A stretch of DNA of 64,000 nt from Rhizophagus irregularis (taxonomy: Eukaryota > Glomeromycota > Glomeromycetes > Glomerales > Glomeraceae): positions 2,790,001 through 2,854,000 of the forward strand of contig NC_089459.1 in the NCBI RefSeq assembly GCF_026210795.1. Reading direction: 5' to 3'. The position numbers and the translations under genes are program-made. Within the stretch, counting starts at the first letter, position 1; each line of letters opens with the position of its first letter. Of the stretch, positions 1 through 12,034 are shown piece by piece. The notes under the pieces were generated by a model. That model did not search any database. It saw nothing but the letters and a program-made list of their open reading frames with translations, and was not told the origin of the DNA.

Positions 1-271
1 TTAGTTTATTGTTTGTTTGTCTTTGATTTTATTAAAATATTTAAGAAAATAACAAATTGAAGGATATAATTATGATAAGGGTAAAGATAAATCTAGCACA
101 AATGCTAACTGAAGGTATGCATATTATTTCATATTAAGTATATTTAAAATAGTATTATTCCCTTTATTTAAAATATAATATTTTTGTAGTTTATGGACCA
201 ATACTAATATCATGAAAATGTTGATATTTTGTCATTAATTTTACAAGACAGCCTAATGTTTATCATGAATA

Positions 272-565
272 TTGCGATCACATAGAGAACTTTCTGATAT
301 GTTATGTACTTATGTGCCCAATAATCAAATAATTTCATTTCAAATTTTCAAGCTTCATATATTTGACTGTGATGAGATTATAGATGGCAAGCCTTCCCCA
401 TGTCTTTACTCGATTTATTGTGAAGAACATGATGAATTATATGTTTATTTTATTGATGATCCATCTACAAAAAGATTACAGAGCCATGAAGATGATACTC
501 TTTTGATGATTCGTAATGAAGATAAACTTAATGCATTATTATTTAGTTATAAAATAGCAAAATAA
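272..565 (+). CDS. Partial or relic ORF of unknown function
   Basis: A 97-codon open frame ending in TAA. It has no ATG at its left edge: the frame opens at a TTG, and the first internal Met is at residue 10, so it is probably a 3' exon or a relic whose upstream exons are lost or outside the window. Codon use (Asp/Glu and aromatic rich, no low complexity) looks like real coding. The protein carries several Cys and acidic clusters (around CDE, EEHDE, HEDD). I do not recognise a family. Upstream there is a possible donor (gtatgc near 119) and an acceptor ending at about 190, but joining them quickly gives stops. Confidence 0.35.
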   Translation: MRSHRELSDMLCTYVPNNQIISFQIFKLHIFDCDEIIDGKPSPCLYSIYCEEHDELYVYFIDDPSTKRLQSHEDDTLLMIRNEDKLNALLFSYKIAK

Positions 566-617
566 TTTTCAAAAGAAGCAAAAGAAAGACTTATTAAAAG
601 ATGAATTGACCCTTCAA

Positions 618-645
618 TTGAGGAATTCAGCGTCGAATTCCTCAA
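618..645. repeat. 11-bp perfect inverted repeat (small hairpin)
   Basis: Arms TTGAGGAATTC and GAATTCCTCAA flank a 6-nt loop, about 50 bp after the stop of the preceding ORF. It could be a 3' UTR stem or a transposon scar. No function is claimed. Confidence 0.6.
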
Positions 646-2315
646 AATCAAAATTAAACGAAAAAAAATGTTGCACAACATAAAATAACAGCAGGATGTT
701 ATTGCTATGCGTTTTTTTATTTGTTATATTATTGTACAAAAGATTTTTAATGTGATATTTGCTATTACTTTATTTTTTACTGTTAATTTCTATTTTACAT
801 TTTATATTATTGTAAATTTTTTTAATATAATATTTGCTATTGCTAATTCTATATAATTATATAATTTCGTTGATTCTATATGAATATCTCAATAAACTTT
901 GCAAAAAAAAATTTGAAGAGAGGTTAGTTATTTCAAGGGAGCAATCTATAATTCTGAAGTAAATTAGAATCGTTTATCAGAACAGGTAATAGTAAATCAG
1001 AAGTATGTCGTCTATAATATGTTCAACTTTCACCTCGAATTTTTAACATTTAAAAAACTAGTCTATTAACATCTTTTTAACCGATTACTTGTATTCGATT
1101 ACAGAAGAAAACGGTTGACAAATAATTCAATAATGGATCGTTTCTTAATGCATTCGTTTATGGATTCGCTTAAAACTCAGACAGAAATATTGAACATACT
1201 GTATGTTATAGTTAGTTTTATATACGAAGAATGCTTGATTAACCGATGAGATTATATCTCACGTAAAAACGGACTATTTCTTTACCCTTTTTTTATAAGT
1301 ACCACGTTTTATTACTTTATAGTAAAGTTTTCATGCGAGCCCATTGAGTTTTCATCTGTTATTTGATCATCTATCTGTTGTTAAATATCGACAAAAATCT
1401 CTCAAGAATTTTCCGATTTTCTTTTCATTTCTTTCATTGACTGCCTGGTTGTATAGTGCAATTGATCCCGATTTGCCATCTATAGCAATAATCTTTCGAT
1501 ATTATCGTAAAAGATTGTCCTATGGAAATACAAACCTTGAATACACATGTGATATGCAATAATTTTTGATAATTATTTTCGAAATGTAACTTACTCTGAT
1601 TCCCCTAACACATAGATCAGATAGTGTATGAAGACTTCTGGTCTAAGTACCAAATCCAAACAATAAATGATAAATGAAAATGCCGAAAATAATAGAGCTA
1701 GAAAAAAATGACTCTATGACACTAGAGTTGAAAATGGGAATGAAGAAAACGGTTCTATACCAATAGAAAATAAGGCTTCAGACCTGGATCATGTTTACAA
1801 TTCTTCATACGTACTAATGAGATTCATAATCTGTTCGGATAAGTCTCGAATCAAAGTCTTTAATTATTTTATTTCATGAAATAAGTTTATCTGACGGAAC
1901 CTTAGGAGGACAGAAGAGTAGTGTTACAGGATGCGGAGCTACTTGCTCAAATAATAGCTGTCACGAGAACAACATGAAAAAAAAAAGTTTTGAAAAATCC
2001 GTCTTTTTATATTTGAATGATGCGCATGCGTACTATGACGTTGTAAAATACAAAATAATCCTTTATAAACCAATACAAGAATCTAAAAAAAGAAAGTAAA
2101 CCGAATTATTTCATAATCCGATAAGTTATAATTTATTTTTAAGAAAGTAGAGTACAAAATTTTCAAGTCACTAAATAAAATTTTTTTGTTCTTATGTTTT
2201 AAGGTTTATTAATCTGGTGTTATTTTTTTGATCTCGTCGTTCTGGGAATAATATTACAATTCTTAAAAACGTTATTATACTACCTTCCATAAGGTATAGA
2301 CTAAATTACTTAGGC
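646..2315. other. Intergenic, no supported gene; scattered coding-like remnants
   Basis: AT-rich sequence without an intact gene. Short Met-led frames at about 1133-1249 and 1344-1562, and a two-part frame around 1680-1880 broken by a stop, have mildly coding-like composition and could be decayed pieces of expanded-family genes. None can be assigned to a family. Confidence 0.4.
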
Positions 2316-2823
2316 TCACGACTTACTATCATCACCCTCTCCAATAGGGATATTACTGTTATTTAAAGTATCAATAGTACCTCTTAATTCTTTCCTTAAC
2401 ACTTCAATGTCGCTTCCCAGTCCATCTAAATCTTTTTGAGATTTAATTAACTGTTCATTGACTCTTATAAAATTAGTAATAATTTCGTAAGTATTTGAAA
2501 CAACTTCTGATGAAGCATCATCAACCTTATTTAAATTACCAAGAAAGGTTGGTGATAAAATTTTTGGAATTGGGTCTAATAATTGAAAATTATATTATAT
2601 GATATCAAAATTTTTTAACACTGACTGTAAAAAAAAAAATTTAAATTATACTTGGTGCCGGTCCTTCATCTGCTGAATCCTCAGTTTTAACTATTTCTAA
2701 TACGTCTATTTTCTCTCCAATATGTGTTTGATGATATGTTTGTAATCTTGTTAAATCTGAGAGAATGTCTGTGAACGATAATGTTGTAGGTGGTGCTGGT
2801 AAACTTGACTTACGTTTAAACAT
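2316..2823 (-). CDS. Short coiled-coil protein, unknown function
   Basis: Two exons on the minus strand: 2823-2652 and 2575-2316, joined by a 76-nt GT-AG intron, giving about 143 residues. The N-terminus is basic (MFKRKSS), followed by a Thr/Leu-rich segment, a central region with many Asp/Glu, and a C-terminal heptad-like helix of about 60 residues (from about 85 on) that should form a coiled coil. The start lies 95 bp from the TSR2 ATG on the other strand, so the two share a promoter. Size and layout resemble small lysosome-related-complex or kinetochore-type helical subunits, but I do not recognise the family. Confidence 0.7.
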
Positions 2824-2917
2824 TTTTTTTTTAAAAAAAGTGGATTACTCGTCATATGATTATTGTATATATGTATGAAATTAGACACATAAATGATCGA
2901 CGCTATATTTTGCTGAT

Positions 2918-3633
2918 ATGTCGTCTCGAGAAAAATTTACGCAAGGAGTTTCATTATTATTTAAAACTCAATGGACAGCATTAAAATTAGCTGTAGATAT
3001 GCAATGGGGAGGACACGATTCCGAAGATAAAAGAGATTGGTTAATTGATGTTATAGTGGATTATTTTAATAAAAGTAATTTCTATTTAAATTTTCATTAT
3101 ACATTCAATTATTAAAATTATTTTCTCTAATATATATATACGTATATATTCTATGTATAGATGGTAAAAACACCGACGTTGATGATTTAGAAACTATTTT
3201 GAATCAAGTTATGACCGATGAATTTAACACTTTATTGGAAGATGATTCAGCATATCAAGTATGAATAAATATTCTCGAAAAAAATTTATATATATATTAC
3301 ATTAATTTATTTATTTTTTTTTAGATATCTCAAGACCTTATTAAAATATATCATGAATGCATTCAAGGAAATTACTCAACAGTAGATTTACTACAATCAA
3401 AACAAAAATCAGTTAAACAAAACTCGAAGAAAGCAAAAAATTATGAGGACGATGAGGACAATGAGGACAGTAGTGATGAATATGATGAAAAAAGTCTAGA
3501 AAATGGAGAAAACTCAACAATGGAAAGTGATGAGATAACGAGCATAAATAACTCAACAATAACTACAAAATTATCAAAAAATAAACCTATAATCGACGAT
3601 GATGGATTTACTTTAGTAACAAGAAAACGGTGA
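2918..3633 (+). CDS. TSR2: Pre-rRNA-processing protein TSR2 (WGG-domain)
   Basis: Three exons, 2918-3074, 3161-3258 and 3325-3633, encoding about 187 residues. The N-terminal helical domain carries the family signature: a W-x-A-L-x-L-A-V segment followed by the WGG motif at about residues 31-33. The middle is acidic (DDEDNEDSSDEYDE), and the protein ends with the typical D-D-G-F-T-x-V-x-R-K-R tail. In yeast and humans Tsr2 is the escort chaperone that binds free ribosomal protein eS26 (Rps26) and delivers it to pre-40S particles, acting in nucleus and cytosol. It is divergent to the small coiled-coil gene. Length and motif order match the family. Confidence 0.9.
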
Positions 3634-3682
3634 TTAAATTAATTAAATTAGCAATATAAATTTAATAATATTCCTCATTTTT

Positions 3683-6143
3683 TTATTGTAAATTATTATA
3701 TTTATTTTTAATAAATTCTTGACATTCTTCTTTGCTACTATTGGGATATTCTAATTGCCATTCCATAATTGAATTCAATATGTCTCTAAAATTTGGACCC
3801 GGTTTAATATTCAATAATTTCTGAATATCTTTTCCCTGTGCATGCGGGAAAAATTTCATTTGGATAAGTAAAAAAAAAAATACTATTAAAAGAAGTAAAT
3901 ATTACTTACATTCAGCAAAGGTTTTTCTCTATAAGCATTTTCTAGTTTTAATTCATATATCCTTTCAATGAATTTAGTATATTTATTGTTAATTTCTTTA
4001 ATTTCTTTATCTTCTTTGACTTGATCCATATACGGTCTCAATTCATTAGATAAAGCAAAGAGTAAAGTCGTTGGCCATTCAGAATTAAGTTCACGTATGC
4101 ATAATCCTATTATTAAATAAATAAATTCTTTTCTAGCTTTTTTTTTTAAAAAAAAATCATATATTGAACACAATAAATAGATATATTAATACCGAGTCCG
4201 AGCCTATCGGTTAGAACTTCGTTATTTTGACTAACCGCTTTTGTCACAAAATCGACTGAAGATAAAAGTTTTTTTACTTTGTTAACATCATCATTCGAAA
4301 ACTATATTATTTTAAATCATCCATTTAGACTTCTTTTTTCATAAATTTGACAAATCCATCAAATTCATATTATATCATACCTTTATACTTTCTCGAATTA
4401 CATATTGATACGCTGGTTGACTATTTCCCTTTTCCGTATATGTCATATCCTTATAGGGTAACGTACAAGCTGCCAAATATAACGCTCTTTTTTCATTCTC
4501 ATTTAATTGATGAAATATAATATGAATATTGTAATCTTTGCTTTTATCCGAAAGCAACCTAATAAAACATAAGATAATAAATAAGCTTATTATTTAGTAT
4601 TAAATATTCAAATAAACTCATACCAACTAAGAATTTTTGCTACAATTAAACAATTTTTTGGGGCTCCGAGATTTCCAGATACAATGCTTTCTTGCGGTGG
4701 TGGTGAAAATACAACATCATATAATCCTAAATTAACGATCAAATCGATGGCTTGAACTGGATCAGGTCCTAAAAAAATAATAATAGTTAAAATAAAATAA
4801 AAGATATACAAATATAGAATTAAAACAAATATGACAATTATAAACCTTTAATCATTTTATCAATTTCTATCCCAACCCTCTCACGACTTATTTTCTCATT
4901 TAATGCCACCTATTTGAACGTTAAATTAATACATGGCTGACGCACGAATTATCCCATATGAGAACCTACTTTGATACTCTCATCTTTTAAAATAACATCT
5001 TTCACATCATCAACAATTTCAAAATGAAATCTACTTGCGAATCTTATACATCTTAATACGCGAAGTGGATCATCTTTAAAAGTTTTACAGGAAGAGAGTG
5101 GAGTACGAATTAATCCTTCACTCAAATCTGATATACCCTTTTATACCATATAATATTAATTAAGATTCGCATTATTTTAATTATAATTTCTAATTTTTTT
5201 GAATACCTTTTCTGTGAAATCTTCTACTTGACCTGTATGTATATTATAAAATAATGCATTTATTGTAATATCTCTACGATAAGCATCTTCTTCTGGAGTT
5301 CCATATTCCTTTTAAAAAAAATATCATAATAACAATGAATTTCCATTTAATAATTTCTCCTCACGTCTCTTAATTTCATAATACTTACAAGGGAAACAGG
5401 AATTCTACTATCCTCATATATTTCTTTTCTTAGATTAACAAAATCAATATCTAAACCACAAAGTTTCATTGTAGCTGTTTCTAAATGTTTAGATTTTTCG
5501 GGATTCGATTCTATTACGTGAATATTTACTTGATTATTATTTCCTTCCTTTTCAAGAAATTCTTTAATATAGTTTGCAAAATCAAACCCTGTTAATGAAT
5601 TTATTGCAACATCTAAATCGTGACATTCAAGTCGGAGTAGCTATTTCCAAAAGAATTCAGAATCAAATCAAATTCAGATTTTTCTTTTTTATAAAACAAA
5701 AAAATAAACATTACTTTATCTCGAACCCAGCCACCAGCTATTCTAAGCTCAACAAGGGGTAAATTTTTAGTTTCTTTTAAATATGTAGTAACTTTTCTCA
5801 ATATATTACATATTTCTGACTCTTGCTCTGTAAAATCAATACTCATTTCTTTGCCGGATTGCTTTTGCAGTCCTAATGAAACATGTGGCAAGCTTTTGCT
5901 CAAGGTACTACCGCTACCAGCAACAGAAGTTGTAACCTCCCCAAGTTTTACCCCTTCAACCTCTCTGTTAACTGAGTAAGGCTTATACCTTTGTAAAGGT
6001 TTTTTTAGGTTAGCTGGTTCAGACGGCACCTTTGCAAAGTTTGGTTTATAAACAAATGAATAAATAGTAAAAGGTTTGTAATGATATCGAAAAAAAATCT
6101 TTGAAACTTTAAAATTTCTTTTCATGGTAGATGATCCTGACAT
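3683..6143 (-). CDS. CCA1: CCA-adding tRNA nucleotidyltransferase
   Basis: Multi-exon minus-strand gene for the class II enzyme that adds CCA to tRNA 3' ends. Visible motifs in order: GGWVRDK (motif A flank) near 5720; HDLDVAI with the metal-binding DxD just after the first intron; a downstream DIDFVNLR strand; RRDITINALFYN (motif B/C) near 5260; and DPLRVLR with IRFASRF (motif D) near 5060. The long helical C-terminus ends at NNLQ. The first intron splits the catalytic head right after DK (exon end 5715). Two Met codons are plausible: 6143 (MSGSST) and 6125 (MKRNF). The second is followed by a basic, aromatic, acid-poor stretch like a mitochondrial presequence, so alternative starts for mitochondrial and nuclear forms, as in yeast CCA1, are likely (inference). 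Confidence 0.92.
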
Positions 6144-6199
6144 GATGATCAACACTAGATTATTTATGTAATGCCGATCATAACAAAGATCGGCATTGG

Positions 6200-6654
6200 T
6201 ATCGACATAATAAAACATTGAAACAAGTTTCAGATATAAACCTTTTTTTGGCTCGATATTTTTGTCTTAAATAATTTAAAATATTACATGAATTTGTTTA
6301 TTGCAAAATCAAATTTTCACTCTAACTCTTTCTAACTTTTCTAATTTCCAAGTTATTAATTCATAGAGTACATTTTAAAAGAAAAATTCTAATAAAAAAA
6401 ATCTTTACAAGTTTTGTGAGAAAGAAAATATTAAATAACCCATCTCTAATTACGTGAATAATGAAAAGGTTAAATATATGTGTATATGTAATCGGTAAGA
6501 AGGAATTATAAGGTTCAAAGAAAACGGAATTGATGGTGTTGGAAAGTAAAAAAATTAAGTTAAATAGGAATAAATTTTTAAAAGGAAGTATAAAAATAAG
6601 CAAAATAAGCAAAAAAAAAAATGTTTTTTTTTGTTTTTAAACAAAAACCAAACA
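6200..6654. other. Intergenic between CCA1 start and RAX2 stop
   Basis: AT-rich sequence holding the CCA1 promoter and the 3' end of the Rax2-like gene. A minus-strand ORF at 6361-6612 is leucine/phenylalanine/isoleucine-rich, as expected by chance from T-rich DNA. No gene supported. Confidence 0.5.
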
Positions 6655-9600
6655 TCATGATACAGATGATGGCATTTCTTCTGAATTCAATTGGTCCACT
6701 ACATAATTACTTGGGAATACACCTCGAATAAATTCATCAGTTGTTCCTAAAAAAGGGATTAAAAATGTTATTATTAACTCAAAAAATAAACAGAGTGAGT
6801 AAATAATCTTACCATCTAGTCGCTTCCAACCCAACCACCATACTTCATCACTGGTATCTGTGACAAAGATCGTATCTCCGGCATTGAATCCTAAGAAATT
6901 CAACAGTTTAATCACAAATTTATCATTACTAAATATTTTCCTTTCAATAGAGGGGGAAAAATTTTTTACCTAATTCGCCTTCTTCCCTTGCAATAAACGG
7001 ATATCTTGCACGGTATGCGTATGCTTGTTCTCCATTCAACCACACTTGACCTGTAGAAGCGTCTGCTGGAGTAACGATAAGAGATTGATGTTTTGTTGGG
7101 GATTGAGGTGGTTCTTTTGATTCTAAATTTCGTTCGCCTCCTACTGAAGTAGGTGTATTATTTTGTAACGTTGAAGTTTGATTATGATTTTGTCCTCCTG
7201 CTGCTGCTCCGATAGCTCCAGAACCAATGAGTCCAGATGCCGCAGCTTCATCTAATGATTTTACATCAACATTAGATCCAAACGCAGAATTTCTTAAATT
7301 ATTGCTAGAGGTCATAGAATAACGACTATTGTTCTGTTGTCCGATTAAGGCCGCGGCAGCATTAATAGTGGCCATTAATTCACTATTACGGAAAGGCGTT
7401 TTTATGGACTCTCGCGGTCCTATTGAGGCAAGTTCTTTTGCTTGACGTTTTCGTTTGAAATATCTATATGACATTCCAGAAGCAAATATCAAAAATACAA
7501 AGGACAGTGCAATAACCGTTGAAATTGCAATAACTACTGGTATTGGCAAATGTTCTGGAATTCAAAGAAAAATTAAAATAAATAAGTATTTGTCTTTTTT
7601 TTTCCCTTTTTTTCCTCTTTCTTTTTTTTAAAAAAAAAGAAAAAATGCCGATTTTAAATTCTAAAATATTAAACTTACTTTTTCCGAGCAATAAATCAGA
7701 CCCTATATTTGTGAATATAGCAAAAATACGTCCTGGAACTCCATTCATTTGTGAAGAAATAATATAAGGATACATATTTTTTCCATCATATAATGCTGCA
7801 CTAACATCTCCAATTGGATCTAATTTTAATGAACCAGAAACAAGAAGCAACCAATCATCTCCCAAATAATCAACACTATCGTGTTCGCCATTTGAAGGAA
7901 GTAAACTTAAAGCTTCTATTTTAGAACCTGGCAAAATTTTTTCGCCTATATTCCTAAAATTATTACCAGTCCATTTACGTAAATATGCCGAGCTGTCTTC
8001 AGCGTACCCTGAGACGAAAAATTGATCATCTATCATGAAATCATTAAAGACTACAACAGCAGGCCCCGGAAGTTTACCATCTCCAACTCCTCTCATATCC
8101 TCCCAATTTGACTTGCCAAAATCATATTTAAGTAAATAAGCGAGATTTCCATTTAAGGTTAAATTTCCGGAAACGACCAACCTATCTCTTTTTTTCTATA
8201 ATACAAAAAAAAAAAGATAAACACGTGCTTTTTTTTCTAAAAACTTCAATTATATTAATTATATTATATTTACCCCAATTAAATCCATAGCATATATTTC
8301 ACCGGAAAGATTATCATTTACACCAAGAGATTTCCATTGTTTGAGATTTGAATCCCAAATACAAATATTCTTACATTCAAGTGAACCAGCTTTATCAAAT
8401 TTGCCACCTACAAGGATATCAGAAGTTCCCGCACGATTTTTTATAGCATTAACCCTAACGTTATTATCATTAGCTACATTTTTAAAGAATGAGTTAATAA
8501 AAATGTATTCGGAAAAAAAAATTACGAAATAGAAATCTTCTTACCGGTTAATTGAGGTGAAACATTCACTATACGGTCATTCAAATTATAAATAAGAAAT
8601 GAATTTTTATTTTCTTCGGCTGTGGATGCACTTCCGATGTATAGTAAATCATCAACCACAAGAAGGTTTTTGACTTCTCCAAGAATGACATCATTTCCAA
8701 GGTTATTCATTAAACCATCTCTCAAAATGGCAACATTCGTAATATTATTATCATCAAATGTGAATTTACCACCAATTATTACATTATCTTTCCATATTAA
8801 AACAGCGTTAATGATGGTCTCGAAAATGTTTCCATTTGAAGCTTGTGGATATAATGGAAGTGCGGAAACTCCAGAACTTGTAAGTAAACTACCTCCAAAT
8901 GCAGTTGTAGATTGAGCAGATAAAATTCTTCCAGCATAAAAAGTTAAGGGTGTTTGTTCTCCAGAAACTGAATGAGATGCGATATCGCTAATTTTACCAT
9001 CTACAAAACCGGAAGTTGTCCATTTGGGGAATCCATTATCCCAGATCACATAACCAGATGTTACATTACCAAATATTTTGCCCTCCGCATTAGCTTGTGG
9101 AGTTATAATTGTGTTAAATTTACCCGCTACGTGAATTTGTTGATTATTCAGTAAACTTATTTTATTTACTTCATCATTTACACCACCAGAGACTGGTGAC
9201 CATTGTTCATCTGTAAGACTTAATTTAGCGATATTATTTAATCTTCTCGTTGCAGATTCTAATACATTGTTATTAAATAAACCTCCAATAAATAAATCAT
9301 CATCAACTTTTTCCAAAGTATTAACTCGGCCATTAAGACCTCCTTTAGGGAATGGTATAAATGATGTACCATCATATTTTACAATGTTAAAGAATGTGAC
9401 ATTATTAAATTTACCACCAATTACAATTAACGATTGTGATAAGACTTTGATCGTATGCACAATCGAAAGTGGAGCTAATATACCATTAAACCCGTTCCAC
9501 GCAGGCTGAGGGTTCAAGTTTGAGGGGGGCCAATATTGAAATAAACCTCTTAAAGGCGTACCACGATATACTTTTTCAAATTTGACACTATCAACTGTAA

Positions 9601-11468
9601 TAAAAGCTCCAACAGGTGCTGTTACGGTAGCTGATATTGTAATTTCCACAGTGGGTTTAAAAAAAGTTGTAGTAGCAGAAATAAATACATTGAAAAGTCC
9701 ATCTATTCTATCATTCAAGGTAGGATTATTTTGGGAAATTGTTATAGGTCCAAATGTTTGTCCGGGAGCAGCATTAATTATAACATCAACGGAAGTTGTT
9801 TTTGAGCAATCAATTGGAATGCAACTTGGTGTAGACATAGTAACATTGTAATATCCAGCTTGCGGAATATATGGTTGTAAAATAACTTTTGCCGTAGAGA
9901 GTTCTCCAGTTGTCTGCAATACACTTTTCCAAGTTCCAGATATTAATGTAGACGCCCATGCACCTTCAACAGTTACTTTTGGTTGAAATTGATTTACTGC
10001 GCAAGAGGGATTATTATCATTCGCAGCACGTACAACAATATCTAGAATAAAAGAGATGTAGAAATTATCTTTAACCTAACTTATTTTTTATTAAAGAAAA
10101 AAAGAAAAGGTTAATTGATTTTACCAGATTGGAAAAGTTGAATGCCATGAAATCCACCACCGAGTCCGTACCATTCCAAAATGTCCACTTGAATTCCTAT
10201 TATTTCAAGTTGACTAACGAATGAGAACATTTGAAATTCAACATTATCAGAACTAAGAGGACAAGAATCTGAGCATTGTGTAAGGCCGGCTATGGGATCC
10301 ATATAAGATAGTGTGATTACGCTCATATCAGCTGTGGCGATTAACCTATATGAAATAAAATTAAAACAATCTTTTACTTCATTCATTATAATAAACCCAC
10401 TTTTCTAGACCAATAATTTACCTAAATGCTTTTGTTCCCCTCCCCTCAACATTTGTATTTTTAATTCCGATCATGCTTGGAGTTACTTTAACGCTAAATT
10501 CTGCTCTCCAAAAACCCGGAATGTTATCTCTCATCAACCAAGTTGTTCCAGGTCCATCAGGTTCTGCACTGCATGTAATAACGGTTGGATCTCCAAACTC
10601 TTCCCTAACAGCTGAATTACCTCCAGTTATCTATAATTTAGAATAATTAAATTAGATATCATAATCGAATCAAATCAATAAAATAATAATAATAAAAGAA
10701 GATAAATGAATAAAATAAAATAAAAAATATCAAATAACAAGAAATCAATGTTACCGTAGAATTTTGAATGTTTATTGGTTGAATATTTGATATATCACCA
10801 AATGTTCCATCCCCAGTTGCATCGAACTGTCCCCCAAAATATATAGTATTATTAGGTTCATTATATGCAATGGTGTACACTGGTCCATTAAATCCTTTGA
10901 AAGGTAGCGCAACCCACGCATTATCTCTCCATATAGCTACATTACCAACAAAATCCGCGGGATCTATATTATTTGTTGTTTTAATTGGAGCAGAAAACAT
11001 TCCTCCAACATATACAATAGAATTGATGGTATCACAATACAATGAATATACTGGACCATCTAATCCTTCTATTAGAGGTGAAAATGTCTTTGCAGATGGG
11101 TCATAACGAGCTATATTATTAACTGTTATACCTCCAATTGAATTAAAATTACCACCAATATATACGTCCATTTCATCATTAGACCGAGGTAGTATACATA
11201 TTGCATTTATTGTCCCATTAGATGATGATGTCCCGACCAATTGGAAGGTACCGTTTGGAAACTGTGTTATAAAAGAATCACTTGCACTGTCAAAAATTTC
11301 TTTTTGACTTGCACTGCTATATTCTGATATACCATTATATTGTCCCGGTATAAGAATTTGAGACAGCCCATTAAAATTAATTTTTGGTCTTTCAGCTGTA
11401 ACATATACAACTTGTAATATACCAATACAAGATATAAGTAACGTTAGAAGGCTACTATATATCTTCAT
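6655..11468 (-). CDS. RAX2: Rax2-like cell-polarity cortical protein with C-terminal SH3 domain
   Basis: Multi-exon minus-strand gene for a type I membrane protein of well over 1,000 residues. An N-terminal signal peptide (hydrophobic LLTLLISCIGILQVVYV, start 11468) leads into a long ectodomain of repeated blades of the form YIGGxF-I-N-N-I-A-R-Y-D and VYVGGMF, typical of the Rax2/cortical polarity marker family. A single transmembrane helix (VVIAISTVIALSFVFLIFAS, about 7540-7480) is followed by a basic stop-transfer (YFKRKR). The cytosolic tail is Ala/Ser/Gln rich and then forms an SH3 domain across the last introns: YPFIAREEGELGFNAGD, then VWWLGWK, then GVFPSNYV, ending in TGA at 6655. Yeast Rax2 marks old growth sites with Rax1. 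The SH3 tail suggests direct recruitment of proline-rich polarity or actin partners (inference). Confidence 0.88.
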
Positions 11469-12034
11469 ACTGTAAACATCAAGAATTAACTTTTCGAATT
11501 ATCTCTGCTTGATCTTTCAAGTTGGTAATATTAAAATTTAGTTTGGATCTATAAATACGGTTTCTTTGACAAATACTGCTCGTATAGGATTAAGAAATTG
11601 AATAAAATAGATATACCAGATATTATTATATTGTTTAAATTAAATTTCGCTTTTAAAGAAAAATTATACAAAATTAATTTTCTATCTGCTATTATACAGA
11701 ATATATATCTAATTTTTTTTTGTTAGTGATTTAACGTCCCAAGTCTAAAATTATTCATCGTACGATGATATTATATACTCGCAAAAGAACAGCTTTTCAC
11801 GAGCTTTCTTTTCGGTTAAAAACTTTTGTTTTCGAAAAGAGGCGAAAATGCTGCAGTCTGCAGCTGTATGTTTAAAATAGCACAAATACAATTTTGTACA
11901 AATTATTAACAAAAAAAAAAATTTCGGTTTTGCAACAATTCTGTCAAATAACACTAACTAAAAAAGGAAATTCAAGTTTCGATGTATTTATTATTTAATA
12001 AATTATTTTCTTACAAAATATTGAGTTGATTATT
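11469..12034. promoter_or_regulatory. Intergenic: RAX2 promoter and RPN6 3' region
   Basis: AT-rich spacer between the start of the Rax2-like gene and the stop of RPN6, both on the minus strand. It contains a short perfect palindrome GCTGCAGTCTGCAGC near 11852. A minus ORF at 11751-11954 has no coding support. No further element recognised. Confidence 0.4.

Noticed and set aside
6361-6612. Minus-strand ORF, Leu/Phe/Ile rich
   Set aside because: Composition follows from poly-T DNA; no motif; sits in the intergenic region between two well-defined genes.
8341-9851. Several plus-strand ORFs inside the Rax2 gene
   Set aside because: They are antisense shadows of a long, clearly coding minus-strand frame.
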